A stretch of 64,000 nucleotides of DNA from Herbidospora sakaeratensis (GTDB taxonomy: Bacteria > Actinomycetota > Actinomycetes > Streptosporangiales > Streptosporangiaceae): positions 523,841-587,840 of the forward strand of contig NZ_BBXC01000008.1 in assembly GCF_001570525.1 (NCBI RefSeq), written 5' to 3'. The translations under genes and the position numbers were made by a program. Under the pieces are notes generated by a model. It was not told where the DNA came from. It ran no database searches and saw only the letters and a program-made list of their open reading frames with translations. Shown here piece after piece: positions 27,101 through 36,935 of this stretch. The number at the start of each line of letters is the position of its first letter. Within the stretch, counting starts at the first letter, position 1.

Positions 27101-27950
27101 TGTCGCCCGGCCCCTCGGCGACCAGTTCGTCGACGGCCTCGACGATGGCCTGGGTCTGGTCGTCGGTCTCGTCCTCGATCGGGCGGTAGCGGACCTCGAC
27201 CGGGTAGGTGCGGCCGCTGACCTCGATGATCGGGGCGTCGTCGAAGTGGCGCGAGAACCGTTCGGGGTCGATGGTCGCCGAGGTGATGACGACCTTCAGG
27301 TCGGGGCGCTTGGGCAGCAGCTGCTTCAGGTAGCCGAGGATGAAGTCGATGTTGAGGCTGCGCTCGTGGGCCTCGTCGATGATGAGGGTGTCGTACTGGC
27401 TGAGGAAGCGGTCGGTCTGCATCTCGGCCAGCAGGATGCCGTCGGTCATCAGCTTGACCAGCGTGTTGTCGCTCGAATGGTCGGTGAACCTGACCTTGTA
27501 GCCGACCGCCTCGCCCAGCTCGATGTCGAGCTCTTCGGCGATGCGCTCGGCGACCGTGCGGGCGGCGAGCCGGCGTGGCTGGGTGTGCCCGATCTGGCCC
27601 TGTACGCCCCTCCCGAGCTCCAGGCAGATCTTGGGCAGCTGGGTGGTCTTCCCGGACCCCGTCTCCCCCGCGACGATCACGACCTGGTGGTCGCGGATGG
27701 CGGCGAGCAGGTCGTCTCTGCGCTGGCTGACGGGCAGCTGCGCAGGGTAACCGATCGCCGGCCTCGCCTCGCGGCGGGCGGCGACCCTCGCCTCGGCGGT
27801 CTCGACCTCGCCCGACAACTCGGTGAGGATCTTCTGGCGGGCCTTGGGGTCGCGTACCTTGCGCACGCCGTCGACGCGGCGGCGCAACCGCCGCTGGTCG
27901 CGCAGCATCAGGCCGGACAGGCGGGTCTGGAGATCGGAGAGCGTGTTCAT
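24117..27950 (-). CDS. hrpA: ATP-dependent RNA helicase HrpA
   Basis: The 1277-residue protein is close to the length of Escherichia coli HrpA (~1300). Visible motifs are Walker A GETGSGKT (95-102), DEAH (192-195), SATI, GRCGRTSDG-type motif VI, the HA2/OB-fold region, and the long DUF3418-type C-terminal extension that separates HrpA from HrpB. It unwinds RNA using NTP and is linked in other bacteria to mRNA processing and stalled ribosomes. ATG 27950 has GGATGGG just upstream; a start at 27992 would add a non-conserved leader. The stop region overlaps the MFS gene. Confidence 0.95.
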   Translation of the reverse strand: MNTLSDLQTRLSGLMLRDQRRLRRRVDGVRKVRDPKARQKILTELSGEVETAEARVAARREARPAIGYPAQLPVSQRRDDLLAAIRDHQVVIVAGETGSGKTTQLPKICLELGRGVQGQIGHTQPRRLAARTVAERIAEELDIELGEAVGYKVRFTDHSSDNTLVKLMTDGILLAEMQTDRFLSQYDTLIIDEAHERSLNIDFILGYLKQLLPKRPDLKVVITSATIDPERFSRHFDDAPIIEVSGRTYPVEVRYRPIEDETDDQTQAIVEAVDELVAEGPGDILVFLSGEREIRDTAEALKNRREEVLPLYARLSAGEQHKVFQRGSRRRIVLATNVAETSLTVPGIKYVIDPGTARISRYSHRLKVQRLPIEPISQASANQRKGRCGRTSDGICIRLYDEEDFTGRPEFTDPEILRTNLASVILQMTSLGLGDISAFPFVEPPDQRQVKDGVNLLQELGALDNTGLTPMGRKLAQLPVDPRLARMVLEAQTNGCAREVMIITAALSIQDPRERPADKQQAADEKHRRFADKESDFLTYLNLWRYLREQQKELSSSAFRRLCKAEYLNYLRVREWQDIDAQLRSVARSLGVVVNTADADPQRVHLSLLAGLLSHIGVKDVAKKDQPGGRRPMTEYIGARNARFAIFPGSALARQQPQWVMSAELVETSRLWARVNAKIEPSWIEPLAQHLVKRTYSEPHWEKDQAAVMAYEKVTLYGVPIVTERKVNYGRIDPELARELFVRNALVEGDWRTHHKFFHENRKLLAEAAELEEKARRRDIVVDDETLFDFYDQRIPSDVVSGAHFDAWWKKQPDKSSLTFTPEMLVNENSGVSAQDYPDAVRQGGHRMRLTYQFEPGTEADGVTVHVPLSVLNQVTDAGLDWQIPGLREELVTALIRSLPKHLRRNFVPAPNYAKAVLAQVRPGSEPLLDALERELLRQTGVAVPRDAWNVEALPDHLRVTYRVVDDKRRMVGEDKDLQGLKRRLAPKIRETLSEAADNLERTGLTSWTVGALPKVFEQGRLKAYPALTDQTTSVSVRMYETVAEQERAMWAGTRRLVLLNVVNPAKQILRGLSTAEKLSLSRSPHGGAPALFDDCVACAADKLITDAKGPAWDEPAFTTLLDQVRADLYAVTWETVTRVEKVLGVWHAVQNRLQGPPDIVADVNDQLSSLVYPGFVLETGYSRLPDLHRYLRAVERRLEKLADDVHRDRTLMHQLHDLEDDYRDLVAGLPPARRDAPAVGEIRWMLEELRVSFFAQQLGTPTPVSEKRIRKAMAQL

Positions 27951-27998
27951 CCCATCCTCAAGGATAGGCAGCCTGCCCGGCCCTCCAGCCAATGGTTT

Positions 27999-28442
27999 TT
28001 ACCCGGCGTACTTGTAACCCACGTTACGCACCGTGACGATCCGGGCCGCGTGCCGGCCCAGCTTGCGGCGCAGTCGCAGGATGTGGACGTCGACCGTGCG
28101 GGCGCCGGCGTCGTCGTAGCGGTCCCAGACGGCGGCGAGGAGCTGGCGGCGGTTGTAGACGCGGCCCGGCGCGGCGGCCAGGTAGTCGAGCAGCTCGAAC
28201 TCGCGGTAGGTCAGGTCGATCTCGGCGCCGTCGGCGGTGACGGTGCGGCTGTCGCGGTCGATCTCGATCTCGCGCCGGGGGCGCGGGGCCGCCGAGGTGT
28301 CGCCGACCAGGTAGCCGACGACGACCAGGGAGGCGCCGGTCTCGGGCACGGGGATGACGCCCAGCACGGCGCCTTCGCCGGGGTCGGCTCCGGCGGTGTC
28401 GCGCTGGCGAGCCATGAGATCGATGACTGTCGCATGGGTCAT
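27999..28442 (-). CDS. OmpR/PhoB-type winged-helix protein lacking a receiver domain
   Basis: The 147-residue protein has a C-terminal PhoB-type DNA-binding winged helix (~58-147: EIDLTYREFELLDYL, TVDVHILRLRRKLG, VRNVGYKYAG). The N-terminus is only ~55 residues, with GVIPVPETGASLVVVGYLVGD, and carries no phospho-acceptor receiver fold. It therefore probably binds DNA without a cognate kinase. ATG 28442 follows AGGAAAGGGGA. It is divergent from the lipid kinase at 28519; the shared 76-base gap contains an AT-rich stretch with CCTATACAAGTAGG that could be a promoter or operator. Confidence 0.88.
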   Translation of the reverse strand: MTHATVIDLMARQRDTAGADPGEGAVLGVIPVPETGASLVVVGYLVGDTSAAPRPRREIEIDRDSRTVTADGAEIDLTYREFELLDYLAAAPGRVYNRRQLLAAVWDRYDDAGARTVDVHILRLRRKLGRHAARIVTVRNVGYKYAG

Positions 28443-28518
28443 GGTCGTCCCCTTTCCTCGTCGTTGCCGAGAACAATACCACCTATACAAGTAGGAATTA
28501 AGGGTTGGGGGCTGTGGC

Positions 28519-29451
28519 ATGTGCGGCACTTTGGCGGGTAGCAAGGCGCGCGTGAAGACGATCGCTGTTGTCGCGCATCAGAAGAAGACGCTCGGCGGGG
28601 GTCTCGACCGCCTCCGGTCGCTGCTGGCCGAGCATCACGACGGTGAGCTGCTCTGGTACGAGGTCCCGAAGAGCAAGAAGGCCCCGAAGGCCGCCAAGGC
28701 CGCCCTCAAGAAGGGCGCGGAACTGGTCTTCGTGTGGGGCGGCGACGGGACCGTGCAGCGTTGTGTCGACGTGCTGGCCGGCTCGAAGGCCGCGGTGGCC
28801 ATCCTGCCCGCCGGCACCGCCAACCTCCTGGCCCGCAACCTGGGCGTGCCGACCGACCTCGAAGAGGCGGTCCGGATCGGGTTCCACGGCCGCCGCGAAC
28901 GGCTCGACCTGGGCCGGCTCAACGGCGAGCACTTCGCCGTGATGGCCGGGGCCGGGTTCGACGCCGAGATGATCGCCGACGCCGACCGGGGCCTGAAGGA
29001 GCGGATGGGCAAGCTCGCCTACTGGTGGACGGGCCTGCGGCACGCCGGGTCGAGCGTGGTGGCCACCAGCATCGACCTCGACGGCGAACGCTGGTTCGAG
29101 GGCGACGCCTCCTGCGTGTTGTTCGGCAACGTCGGCACGGTCGGCGGCGGCATCGAGGCGTTCGACGACGCCAAGCCCGACGACGGGTGGCTGGAGGTCG
29201 GCGTGTCCACGGCCAAGGGGCCGATCGAGTGGGCGCGCACCCTCGGCCAGATGTCGTCGGGGCGGTCGGACGAGTCGCCGTTCCTGCGCATCACCCGGGC
29301 GCGGAAGGTGACGGTCCGGTTCGCGGCGCCGACGACGTACGAGATGGACGGCGGCGCCCGCGGACGGGCGACCAAGCTGAAGGTCAAGATCGTCCCGAAG
29401 GCGATCACCTTCTGCGTGCCGGACGCGGCGCCCTTCGCGAAGAGCGCCTGA
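28519..29451 (+). CDS. Diacylglycerol kinase-family lipid kinase
   Basis: The 310-residue protein has the DAGK catalytic GGDGT (74-78), followed by PAGTANLLARNLGVP, and the C-terminal beta-sandwich half ending with YEMDGGARG. This is the DgkB/YegS/sphingosine-kinase fold that phosphorylates diacylglycerol or related lipids at the membrane. ATG 28519 is used here; GTG 28552 (VKTIAVVAH) is an equally plausible start because the first 11 residues are not conserved-looking. The gene ends just before a strong terminator hairpin. Confidence 0.9.
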   Translation: MCGTLAGSKARVKTIAVVAHQKKTLGGGLDRLRSLLAEHHDGELLWYEVPKSKKAPKAAKAALKKGAELVFVWGGDGTVQRCVDVLAGSKAAVAILPAGTANLLARNLGVPTDLEEAVRIGFHGRRERLDLGRLNGEHFAVMAGAGFDAEMIADADRGLKERMGKLAYWWTGLRHAGSSVVATSIDLDGERWFEGDASCVLFGNVGTVGGGIEAFDDAKPDDGWLEVGVSTAKGPIEWARTLGQMSSGRSDESPFLRITRARKVTVRFAAPTTYEMDGGARGRATKLKVKIVPKAITFCVPDAAPFAKSA

Positions 29452-29460
29452 ACAGCCTTC

Positions 29461-29492
29461 GGGGTGCCGCCTGGTCTCCAGGTCGGCACCCC
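29461..29492. terminator. Long hairpin terminator after the lipid kinase
   Basis: GGGGTGCCG pairs with CGGCACCCC around an inner CCTGG/CCAGG stem with a TCT loop and one bulged base. The hairpin starts 9 bases after the TGA at 29451. There is no T-run, as is usual in high-GC actinobacteria. It can serve both converging genes. Confidence 0.75.
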
Positions 29493-29522
29493 GGTGCCGT
29501 CACCTCACGGACGTAATAAGGG

Positions 29523-29546
29523 CCCGGCCGGCTCCATCTGGCCGGG
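29523..29546 (-). terminator. Hairpin after the polyphosphate glucokinase gene
   Basis: CCCGGCC (29523-29529) and GGCCGGG (29540-29546) form a 7-bp stem with a 10-base loop, starting 9 bases beyond the minus-strand stop at 29555. It probably terminates the two-component and glucokinase transcript. Confidence 0.6.
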
Positions 29547-29554
29547 ACCCCGGA

Positions 29555-31030
29555 TCAGCCCCTCATCCGGCGCGACCCGTTGGAGCGCTTCGGCGTCGCC
29601 GACCGGCGGGTGGTGCCCCCGGCCGAGCGGGTGGTGCGGCGCGCGGTGGCCGACGGGGTGCCGTTCGACCGGCTCGTCGAGCGGGCCGGTGACGTCCGCG
29701 TCGAGCGGCTCGTGGTGGAGCGGCCCGACTTCGGGGTCCCGTTCGAGCCGCTCTTCGCGGTGAACCGGCCCGACGTGGAACGGCTCGGCGTCGAACGGCT
29801 GGTCGTGCCGGTCTTCTGGGCCGTGGTCGAACGGCCGGTGGTCGAACGGCCGGTGGTCGAACGGCCGGTGGTCGAACGGCTCGGCGTGGCGCGGCTGGTC
29901 GTGCCCGTCTTCCGGGCCGTGGTGGAGCGGCTCGTGGTGGAGCGCCCGGTGGTCGAACGGCTCGGCGTGGCGCGGCTGGTCGTCGAACGGCTGGTCGTCG
30001 AACGGCTGGTCGTGCCGGTCTTGCGCGCCGGGGTCGAACGGGTGGTTGAGCGGCCGGTGGCCGAGCGGCCCGTGGTGCTTCTCGACGTACCGGAAGCGGC
30101 TCGGCGGGCCGTCGTGGTCCCGGACCTGGTCCCGGACCTGGACGAGGTGCCGCGGTTCGGGGTGGTCGCGGCGGACCTGCGGGCGGCACTGCGGGTCGCG
30201 CCCGTGGTGGCGCGGGCGCCGCGGGGCCGCGAGGTGGTCGAGGTGGTGCGCCGTGCGGTGGTGCGGCGCGAGGTCGCCGGGCGCGACGGCTTCAGGGCCA
30301 TGGTCTCCTCGGCGGCCAGGGCCGCGCCGATGATGCCGGCCTCGTTCAGGAGCTTGGCCGGGACGACCGGGGTCCGCAGGTCGACCATGGGCAGGTACTT
30401 GTCGCTCTTCTTGCTGATGCCGCCGCCGAGGATCATCATGGCGGGGCTGAAGAGCATTTCCATGTGGCGCAGGTACTGGCCGATGCGCTTGGCGTATTTT
30501 CCCCATGACATGTTGCGTTTGTCGCGGGCGGCGTCGGACGCCCTGGACTCGGCTTCCTTACCCTTGAGTTCGAGATGGCCGAACTCCGTGTTGGGCACCA
30601 GCTTGCCGCCCATGAAGAGGGCGCTGCCGATGCCGGTGCCGATGGTCATGACCAGGACGACGCCCTGGTTGTTCTTGCCCGCGCCGAAGGCCATCTCCGC
30701 CATGCCGGCGGCGTCGGCGTCGTTGAGGACCATGACGCTGTCGAGTTTCTTGCCGAAGAGCTTGTTGGCGTTGACGCCGATCCACGACTTGTCGACGTTC
30801 GCGGCGGTGCGGATCACTCCGTCGACCACCACCCCCGGGAACGTGATGCCGACCGGACCGGTCCATTGGAAATGGTCGACGAGTTTGGCCACGACCTCCG
30901 CGACCGCCTTCGGGGTGGCCGGCTGCGGGGTCGGAATCCGGTGGCGGGCCCCGACGAGTTCGCCCGTTTTCGTGTCAACGGGCGCGCCCTTGATTCCGGA
31001 GCCGCCGATGTCGATACCGAGAACGTTCAT
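29555..31030 (-). CDS. ppgK: Polyphosphate glucokinase with long basic repeat tail
   Basis: Residues 1-245 are a complete ROK-family polyphosphate glucokinase: [22 protein letters not shown] (103-109), TIGTGIGSA (129-137), FGHLELKG (150-157), [11 protein letters not shown]. The enzyme phosphorylates glucose using polyphosphate or ATP. Known family members end near residue 250-270. Here the frame continues for about 245 residues made almost only of Thr, Ser, Arg, Gly, Ala, Pro and Lys, in repeats such as [18 protein letters not shown] and ARKTGTTSR. The tail is strongly cationic and probably disordered. ATG 31030 is the family start; ATG 31063 would overlap the upstream response-regulator stop as ATGA and is an alternative. 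It lies downstream of the two-component pair. Confidence 0.9.
   Translation of the reverse strand: MNVLGIDIGGSGIKGAPVDTKTGELVGARHRIPTPQPATPKAVAEVVAKLVDHFQWTGPVGITFPGVVVDGVIRTAANVDKSWIGVNANKLFGKKLDSVMVLNDADAAGMAEMAFGAGKNNQGVVLVMTIGTGIGSALFMGGKLVPNTEFGHLELKGKEAESRASDAARDKRNMSWGKYAKRIGQYLRHMEMLFSPAMMILGGGISKKSDKYLPMVDLRTPVVPAKLLNEAGIIGAALAAEETMALKPSRPATSRRTTARRTTSTTSRPRGARATTGATRSAARRSAATTPNRGTSSRSGTRSGTTTARRAASGTSRSTTGRSATGRSTTRSTPARKTGTTSRSTTSRSTTSRATPSRSTTGRSTTSRSTTARKTGTTSRATPSRSTTGRSTTGRSTTGRSTTAQKTGTTSRSTPSRSTSGRFTAKSGSNGTPKSGRSTTSRSTRTSPARSTSRSNGTPSATARRTTRSAGGTTRRSATPKRSNGSRRMRG
29823..29882. repeat. 15-bp tandem repeat in the ppgK tail
   Basis: GTGGTCGAACGGCCG occurs three times exactly (29823, 29838, 29853), followed by one copy with a changed end (29868-29882). 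Looser copies continue to about 30050. On the coding strand one unit encodes five residues (R-S-T-T-G), so copy-number change keeps the frame. It is the core of the larger repeat field coding for the C-terminal tail. Confidence 0.9.
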
Positions 31031-31059
31031 ACTCGGAGCGTTACCCGGAGGAATCACCC

Positions 31060-31692
31060 TCATTCCCCCATACCGGCGTCTCTAGCTCGGGCAACGGCCG
31101 CCGCGCGGTCGGTCACGCCGAGTTTCGTGAAGATGTTGGAGACGTGATTTCGCACGGTTTTCTCGCTGAGGACGAGCTTTCTGGCGATGGCGTGGTTCGT
31201 CAGCCCACGCGCGAGGAGGGCGAGCACCTCCGATTCGCGTCCGGTCAATTCCGGGAACGGGCTTGACCTTTTCGATGGGTTCGAAAGCGCGGCCAGAACG
31301 CGTGTCCCGGCCCCGTGGCCGAACACGACCTGCCCGGCGGCGACCGCGGCGACCGACCGGGCTATCTCCTCCGGGGTGGCCTCCTTCAGCAGGTAGCCGC
31401 GCGCGCCGGCCCGGACCATGTCGTGGATGGTGGCGTCGTCGCCGAGCATCGTCAGCGCGAGCACCGCGACGCCGGGCTGCTCCGCCACGATGACGCGGGT
31501 CGCCTCGACCCCGCTCATCCCGGGCAGGTGCAGGTCCATCAGCACGACGTCGGGCCGGGTCTCCCGGGCTAACTCGACCGCGCGCTCGCCCGTCGCGGCG
31601 TGCCCGGCGACCTCCACGCCGTCGAGGTCGCCCAGCAGGGCGACCAGGCCGTCGGCGAACATCGGGTGGTCTTCGACGACGAGCACCTTCAT
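31060..31692 (-). CDS. NarL/LuxR-type response regulator
   Basis: The 210-residue protein has a receiver domain (VVEDHPMF, phospho-acceptor Asp53 in [10 protein letters not shown], Lys in YLLKEA) and a C-terminal LuxR helix-turn-helix (~147-205: [25 protein letters not shown] is the start of it). It is the partner of the histidine kinase that starts upstream: the kinase stop and this ATG (31692) are 2 bases apart. The target genes are unknown; ppgK lies immediately downstream in the same direction. Confidence 0.95.
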   Translation of the reverse strand: MKVLVVEDHPMFADGLVALLGDLDGVEVAGHAATGERAVELARETRPDVVLMDLHLPGMSGVEATRVIVAEQPGVAVLALTMLGDDATIHDMVRAGARGYLLKEATPEEIARSVAAVAAGQVVFGHGAGTRVLAALSNPSKRSSPFPELTGRESEVLALLARGLTNHAIARKLVLSEKTVRNHVSNIFTKLGVTDRAAAVARARDAGMGE

Positions 31693-31694
31693 GG

Positions 31695-33656
31695 CTACTC
31701 CAGGGGCAGGACGACGCGGACGGACAGGCCGCCGCCGGGCTGGTCGACCAGGTCGAACGTGCCGCCGAGGTCGACGGCGCGGCGGCGCATCGACGACAGT
31801 CCGACGCCGGGCCGCACCGGCTCGGGCAGCCCGGAGCCGTCGTCGTCGATCCGGAGTCGCAAGCCACCTTCGCAGACGTCCAGGTCGATGGCGCAACATG
31901 ACGCGCCCGAATGGCGGGCGGCGTTGTTCAGCGCCTCGGCGGCGATCCGGTAGGCGGCCAGTTCGACCGCGGCGGGCAACACGGGCAGCGCGCCCCCGGT
32001 CCGCACGTCCACCGCCAGGCCGCCGGCGAAGTTCCCGGCCAGTTCCGCCAGCGCGCCGGTCAGGCCCAGGTCGTCGAGGGGCGGCGGGCGCAGGTCGTTG
32101 ACGATCGCCCGGACGTTCACCACGGTCGCCCTGATCTGGGTCGCCAGCCCGGCCAGCAGCTCGGCCGCCTCCGGGGCCTGACGGCGGGCCCGGTCGGCCT
32201 GGAACGCCAGCGCGGCCAGGGTGGGGCCGACGCCGTCGTGCAGCTCGTGCATGAGGCGGGCGCGCTCCTCCTCGCGGGCCGCCAGCAGCCGCCGGTGCGA
32301 CCGTTCGAGGTCGGCGGCCAGGCGGTGGGCCCGCACGGTCACCGCGATGTGCGGCGCGAGCTCGGTCAGCACGGTCCGGTCGCGGCGGCGCAGCGGCCCG
32401 CCGACGACGAGGGTGCCGGTCTCCGCGCCCCGGTGCCGCAGCGGGACCCGTTCGAGCGGCCCGCCGGGCTCGCCCCAGGCCGCGACGACCACACCGCCCT
32501 CCTCGACGGCGACGTGCCGCACCCGCAGCGCCCGTCCCAGCGACTCGGTGACCTGTTCCAGCAGCTCGGAGGGGTGCCCGGCGCCGGCGAGCCGGTCGCC
32601 CAAGCGGCGCAGGGCGGCCACCGGGTCGTCGCGGTCGCCGAAGACCACCTGGTTGGCCCGCCGGTGGATGCGCGTGTACGCCGGATGCGCCAGCACCGCC
32701 GCCGCGGCCAGGGCCAGCGGGGAGAGGTTGCCGAGGAGGAGGGCGCCGGCGGCGTACACGACCACGAGGGTCACCACCAGGGCGGCGACGGTGAGGGTGC
32801 GGGCCAGCAGCAGGTCGACGTCCCACAACCGGTGCCGCAGGACCGCGACGGCGAGCGCCACCGGCAGCGGGACCGGCGCCAGGATGATCAGCTCGGCGCT
32901 GTCCAGCACCGGCGGCGCGGCCGCCGCGACCACCGCGAGCGTGAGCAGCCCGCCCGCCAGCACCCACTGCACCTGCCGCCGGACCTCCCCCGACGCCCGG
33001 CGGTAACGCCAGACGAGCGACCCGATCGCGGCCACGGCGGCGGTCAGCCCGAGGACCTGCCCCGCCGTCTGGAACGGAGCCGCGAGCCACGGGAACGGCG
33101 GCTCCATTCCGGTGTAGCCGGGCGGGAACAGGTCCGGCACGTCGACGTCCTGGGCCGGCATCAGCGCCCACCCGGCCGCGCCGGCCGCCATCGCGGCCAC
33201 CGCCAGCGCCGCCACCGGCCACCAGCGCCGCGAGGGCAGCCGCCCGTCGGGCAGGAACAGCGGGAACAGCGTCGGCACGGCCAGGTAGGGCGGTGCCCAC
33301 AACCAGTTCGACACCCACATCAGCTCGTCGTCGAACGGCAGCGGCCGGTCGTTGATCCCGACGAGCCCGTAGGCCCCCGCCGCCAGCGAGAACCCCTGCG
33401 CGAACCCGACCGCCAGCAGCAGCCACCCGACCCGCAACTCCGGCCGCCGGGTGACCACGAACGCCCCCGGCACCCCGAACGCAATGGCCGCGACGGCCCG
33501 GAACGCGTCGAACCGCTCGACGAACCCGGCGACGTGGCGCTCCCGGAGCACCGGCTCGACGGCGAGCGCGCCCGCCACGAACAGCAGGATCAACCCGGCG
33601 ACCGCGAATCCGGAATCGCCGAGAATCCGTCTCTTCCTGCCGTTCATCCGGCACAT
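31695..33656 (-). CDS. Membrane sensor histidine kinase (NarL-partner, HisKA_3)
   Basis: The 653-residue protein has a membrane region of about ten helices in the first ~340 residues, a GAF-like linker, then HisKA_3 with [17 protein letters not shown] (His473, counted from 33656) and an HATPase domain ([29 protein letters not shown]). The large multi-helix sensor suggests an intramembrane or lipid-associated signal. ATG 33647 (MNGRK) is an alternative start. It is divergent from the small membrane protein at 33760 and is co-transcribed with the response regulator. Confidence 0.92.
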   Translation of the reverse strand: MCRMNGRKRRILGDSGFAVAGLILLFVAGALAVEPVLRERHVAGFVERFDAFRAVAAIAFGVPGAFVVTRRPELRVGWLLLAVGFAQGFSLAAGAYGLVGINDRPLPFDDELMWVSNWLWAPPYLAVPTLFPLFLPDGRLPSRRWWPVAALAVAAMAAGAAGWALMPAQDVDVPDLFPPGYTGMEPPFPWLAAPFQTAGQVLGLTAAVAAIGSLVWRYRRASGEVRRQVQWVLAGGLLTLAVVAAAAPPVLDSAELIILAPVPLPVALAVAVLRHRLWDVDLLLARTLTVAALVVTLVVVYAAGALLLGNLSPLALAAAAVLAHPAYTRIHRRANQVVFGDRDDPVAALRRLGDRLAGAGHPSELLEQVTESLGRALRVRHVAVEEGGVVVAAWGEPGGPLERVPLRHRGAETGTLVVGGPLRRRDRTVLTELAPHIAVTVRAHRLAADLERSHRRLLAAREEERARLMHELHDGVGPTLAALAFQADRARRQAPEAAELLAGLATQIRATVVNVRAIVNDLRPPPLDDLGLTGALAELAGNFAGGLAVDVRTGGALPVLPAAVELAAYRIAAEALNNAARHSGASCCAIDLDVCEGGLRLRIDDDGSGLPEPVRPGVGLSSMRRRAVDLGGTFDLVDQPGGGLSVRVVLPLE

Positions 33657-33759
33657 CGTCGCATTCGGGACGTCCCGCCGTCATGGGACGAGAAGTCCCG
33701 GGCGGGGACGTGACCCGTGGCTCATGCGGCCGTCCCGCGCGGGCTTCCAGGCTGGCCGC

Positions 33760-34323
33760 ATGAACGCACGCCCGTCGTCGGCCGAGACGCCGACCCCGTT
33801 CGCGGTGGCCGGGGCGGTGAGCGCGCTGGGGTGGTTCGGCCTGGGGATCGAGTCGATCGTGCGACCGGATCCGGCGGACTTCCGCGACGCGCTGGTCCTG
33901 GTGCCGTGGACCCTGCTGTCGGTGACCCTGCTGGGGGTGCACCTGGCGCAGCGCGCCCGTTCGGGGCGGGCCGGGCTCGCCGGGCTGGTCCTGATCGTGG
34001 CGGGGGCGGCGATCGCGATCACCGGGAACGTGGGGCTGGTGCTCGGCACCGAGGCGCTGGTGTTCCTGTCGTTCCCGGTCGGGCCGCTGGTGTTCGGCGC
34101 CGGTCTGCTCGTGTTCGGGGTGGCGACGTGGCGGGCGGGGGTGTTCCCGAGGTGGGTGGCGGCGCTGATCGGGACGAGCCAGGTCATGACGACCGGGCTG
34201 GGGGTGGCGTTGTCGGCCTGGGTCCCGGTCAGCGACCACGGGAGCTACACGGGCGGGTTGTGGCACGGGGTGACCATGCTGGTGGTGGCCGCGCGGCTGC
34301 GCGATGACGAAGATCTGGGATAG
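33760..34323 (+). CDS. Small membrane protein with about six helices
   Basis: The 187-residue protein has an N-terminal MNARPSS, then about six hydrophobic helices with short loops. No enzymatic motif is seen. It stands head to head with the histidine kinase (103-base gap), so it could be a target or accessory of that system, but this is positional inference only. ATG 33724 would add 12 residues and is less likely. No family name is recognised. Confidence 0.65.
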   Translation: MNARPSSAETPTPFAVAGAVSALGWFGLGIESIVRPDPADFRDALVLVPWTLLSVTLLGVHLAQRARSGRAGLAGLVLIVAGAAIAITGNVGLVLGTEALVFLSFPVGPLVFGAGLLVFGVATWRAGVFPRWVAALIGTSQVMTTGLGVALSAWVPVSDHGSYTGGLWHGVTMLVVAARLRDDEDLG

Positions 34324-34355
34324 AACCGGGGCAGACACCCACCCCGGGAGCGATC

Positions 34356-36928
34356 GTGGATCAGGCGTCGATGGAAGCGCTACTCCCCTATGGCGGCGGA
34401 CTGCTGGCCCTGTTCGTGTTGTTGTGGGCGGCCGACAAGTTCACCGGCGGCATCGTCGAGGAACTCGGGAAACAGCTTCTCGGGCGGTTCCAGACCAACC
34501 GTCCCCAGGACGTCCTGAAGCCCAAGGCGCTGAGGGCCTACACCGCGGCCGTGCACCAGAATCACGGCCGCCACACGATGGGATTCCGTCGCGACGACGA
34601 CCCGATCATGGTGGAGAAGGTCTACGTGCCGGTCCGCTACCAAGCCAGCGGAGAGCGGCTGGCCATCGAGGAACGATTACGCGACGCCGATCGCGCGGTG
34701 ATCGTCGGAGAGCCCGGCGCCGGCAAGTCGATCCGGCCTCGACGAGATCCTGCAGGCCCACTACGACGCGGCGCTCGCCGACATCAAGAACCTGGCCAGG
34801 CAGCACCACAACTGCCCGATCGTCGTCACCTGCAGAGACGAGGTGTACGACGGCGAGCTGGCGGCCGAGTTCGGGCCTCCCATCGCCGTGGTCGACCTCG
34901 ACGACGAGGCGCTGCGGCTGCTCCTGCGGCATCTGCTGGAGAACGACCTCCAGGTCGAGGCGCTCTTCAGGTCCCTGCAGGAGAACCGGCCCGTCCTGGC
35001 GCTCGCCCGCAGCCCGATGCTGCTGACCATGATCGCCTACCTCTTCGTCGAAGGGGTGTTCGGCGGGCGCGGGGAACTCATGCCGCGCTCTCGCTGGGAG
35101 TTCTACGAACAGGCGATCGGCTATCTGCTCCGCCGCGACGAGGCCAGAGGGCTCGGCGGGATCACCCGGCACGGCCCCGCGATCAAGCTCGCGATCCTGC
35201 GCAAGGTCGCCCTGCTGCTGATGGACCGGCACGCCTCCGACGACGCGAACGACCGCCGGGTGATCACCCATCTGGAGCTGCTCCGGGTGATCAGGAGCCA
35301 GGGCGACGACTTCAACCTCGACGCCGGCCAGGCCGACGACCTGATCCGCGAGATCGTCGAGCGCAGCCCGGATCGACAGCACGTTCGCCGCCGAGGTGAT
35401 CGGCCACTATGTCGGCCGGCTCGACTCGCACACCAGGCTCCCCGACGCAGCCGTCCGCGCGCTCGGCGCCCTGGGCGGCACCAGTGGGCCGCGCGGCGAC
35501 CGTCTGATGAGACACCTGCTGTCGATGGCGTCGAGAGATCCGTCCACGGTCCGGAGGAATTCCCTGTCAAGGCGACAGACGTTCCGGGTGCTCGCCACCA
35601 CCGGCCGGGCCGACGCGGTCGACGCCCTGATCGCGCTGACCCCGGCGGAGTCGGCCGCCCGGTCGGAGCTGCGGTCGATGGGGGATCTGGCGATTCCGGC
35701 CCTGGCCAGGGTCGCCCGCGACGGCAACCTGTGGGCGATCGACGACCTCGGCCGGATCGGCACCCCGGCCGCGGCCGAGGCCCTGGTCCCGCTGCTCACG
35801 CCGGAGACCACCCGGGTGCCCGCCGCCTGGTGGCTGGCGGTGTTGCTGAACAGCGACGACGTCCTGGCCACGCTGAACAGGGACCAGGAGGACAAGGACG
35901 TGGTCACCGGCGAGCGAATCGGCTGGATCGCGGAGCCCTTTCACGGCGAATGGTCGCCCCGCCTGAGATCGATCGTCGGCCGGACCGCCTGGCTCGTCGG
36001 AGAGAACCTCGGCGAAGGCGTGCCGAAGGACCTGCCGCCCGTGAGCCCTCTGATCGCCCTTCCCCTGCACGTGGAGCTGCGGCCGAAGGTCACCCAGCGG
36101 CTGTTCACCGTCGATGCCGAGATGAAGGAGCTGGCCCGGAGGATCACGGCCGAGAATCCGGCCTTGCCGTCCCTGTCCCCCATCGGCGCCTCCGCTTCGG
36201 AGGTCTACCGGCTGATCGACACCATCGGCCTGGCCGCCCAAGCCGGGTCGGTCGAGAGCGGCACGTCTCGGCTGGCTGACAGACTCGCCGGAGAAGTGCT
36301 CCGGAGGGCGTTCGGCGAATCGCCCGATCAGCCGGTCGATCTGTATGACCTGCTGCTGAGAAGGCTGGACTCGCCGGTCAAGCTGGGGCTCGTGGCCAGC
36401 CTCGGGATCAGGGATTGCCGCCGTGAGGACTGGGAGCAACTCGCGAAGCCCACGCCCAGACCGCGTCTTCTCGGCACGCTGACCACCGGCGTCTGGATCT
36501 GCGTCGGACTGGTCCTGTCGATCTCCGGCGTGTTCCAGTTGATCAATACGATCAGGGGCGTGCACGGCTGGGGGCCGTCCTGGCTGGCGAGCGCGGGGGC
36601 CGTGGCCGTCGCGGCGGCCGTCATATCCCTGGGCGTGGCCCTGGCGATGGAGCCCGAATCCATCCAGAGCGACACGTCTTATGGCATTTTCGCCGTCTCC
36701 GTGATCCCCGGCGCGCTGGCCTTGATCAGCAATGGGTTCGCGGCCACCCAGGCCTTCCTGCGCGGGTATGTCGGCTCATGGAACTGGTGGCTCATCGTCG
36801 TCGTTCTCGTCGCCGCCCTCTGGTTGTTCGGCGTCTACTCGGCACGGGTGGAGCGGTTCGAGAACCCCCTCCGGAACCTGTTGCAGAAATACGCGCCGCA
36901 TCTGCTGCCGGCCCGGAACGCCGGTTGA
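34356..36928 (+). pseudogene. Decayed NACHT-family NTPase (two frame-breaking deletions)
   Basis: Three consecutive frames carry pieces of one NACHT protein. Frame one (34356-~34730) has an N-terminal helix, a linker and Walker A VGEPGAGKS. Frame two resumes at GLDEIL, the end of Walker B, and runs through the NACHT helical domain (TCRDEVYDGEL, RSPMLLTMIAYLF) to EIVERS (~35367). Frame three resumes at STFAAEVIGHYVG and continues through a HEAT-like region and four C-terminal helices to TGA 36928. About 70 residues between Walker A and B are missing, so the ATPase cannot work. Both breaks sit on the same 10-mer in opposite orientation (GTCGATCCGG 34727-34736, CCGGATCGAC 35368-35377). GTG 34356 would have been the start. 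NACHT proteins often act in signalling or phage defence. Confidence 0.8.
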
Positions 36929-36935
36929 CCACCGC

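Noticed and set aside
27946-27970. ATCCTTGAGGAT inverted repeat before hrpA
   Set aside because: It is short (5-bp arms), overlaps the ribosome site region, and could occur by chance; not enough for an operator call.
24300-28541. 1413-codon open frame opposite hrpA
   Set aside because: GC-rich antisense shadow with Val/Gly/Asp-biased composition and no domain; hrpA motifs are on the minus strand.
29823-29882. Possible CRISPR-like array
   Set aside because: The 15-bp units are directly contiguous with no spacers and encode protein; no cas genes are present.
29580-31085. 501-codon open frame on the plus strand rich in [10 protein letters not shown] repeats
   Set aside because: It is the mirror of the ppgK repeat tail; the 15-bp repeat has no stop in several frames. 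The minus strand carries the clear ROK kinase.
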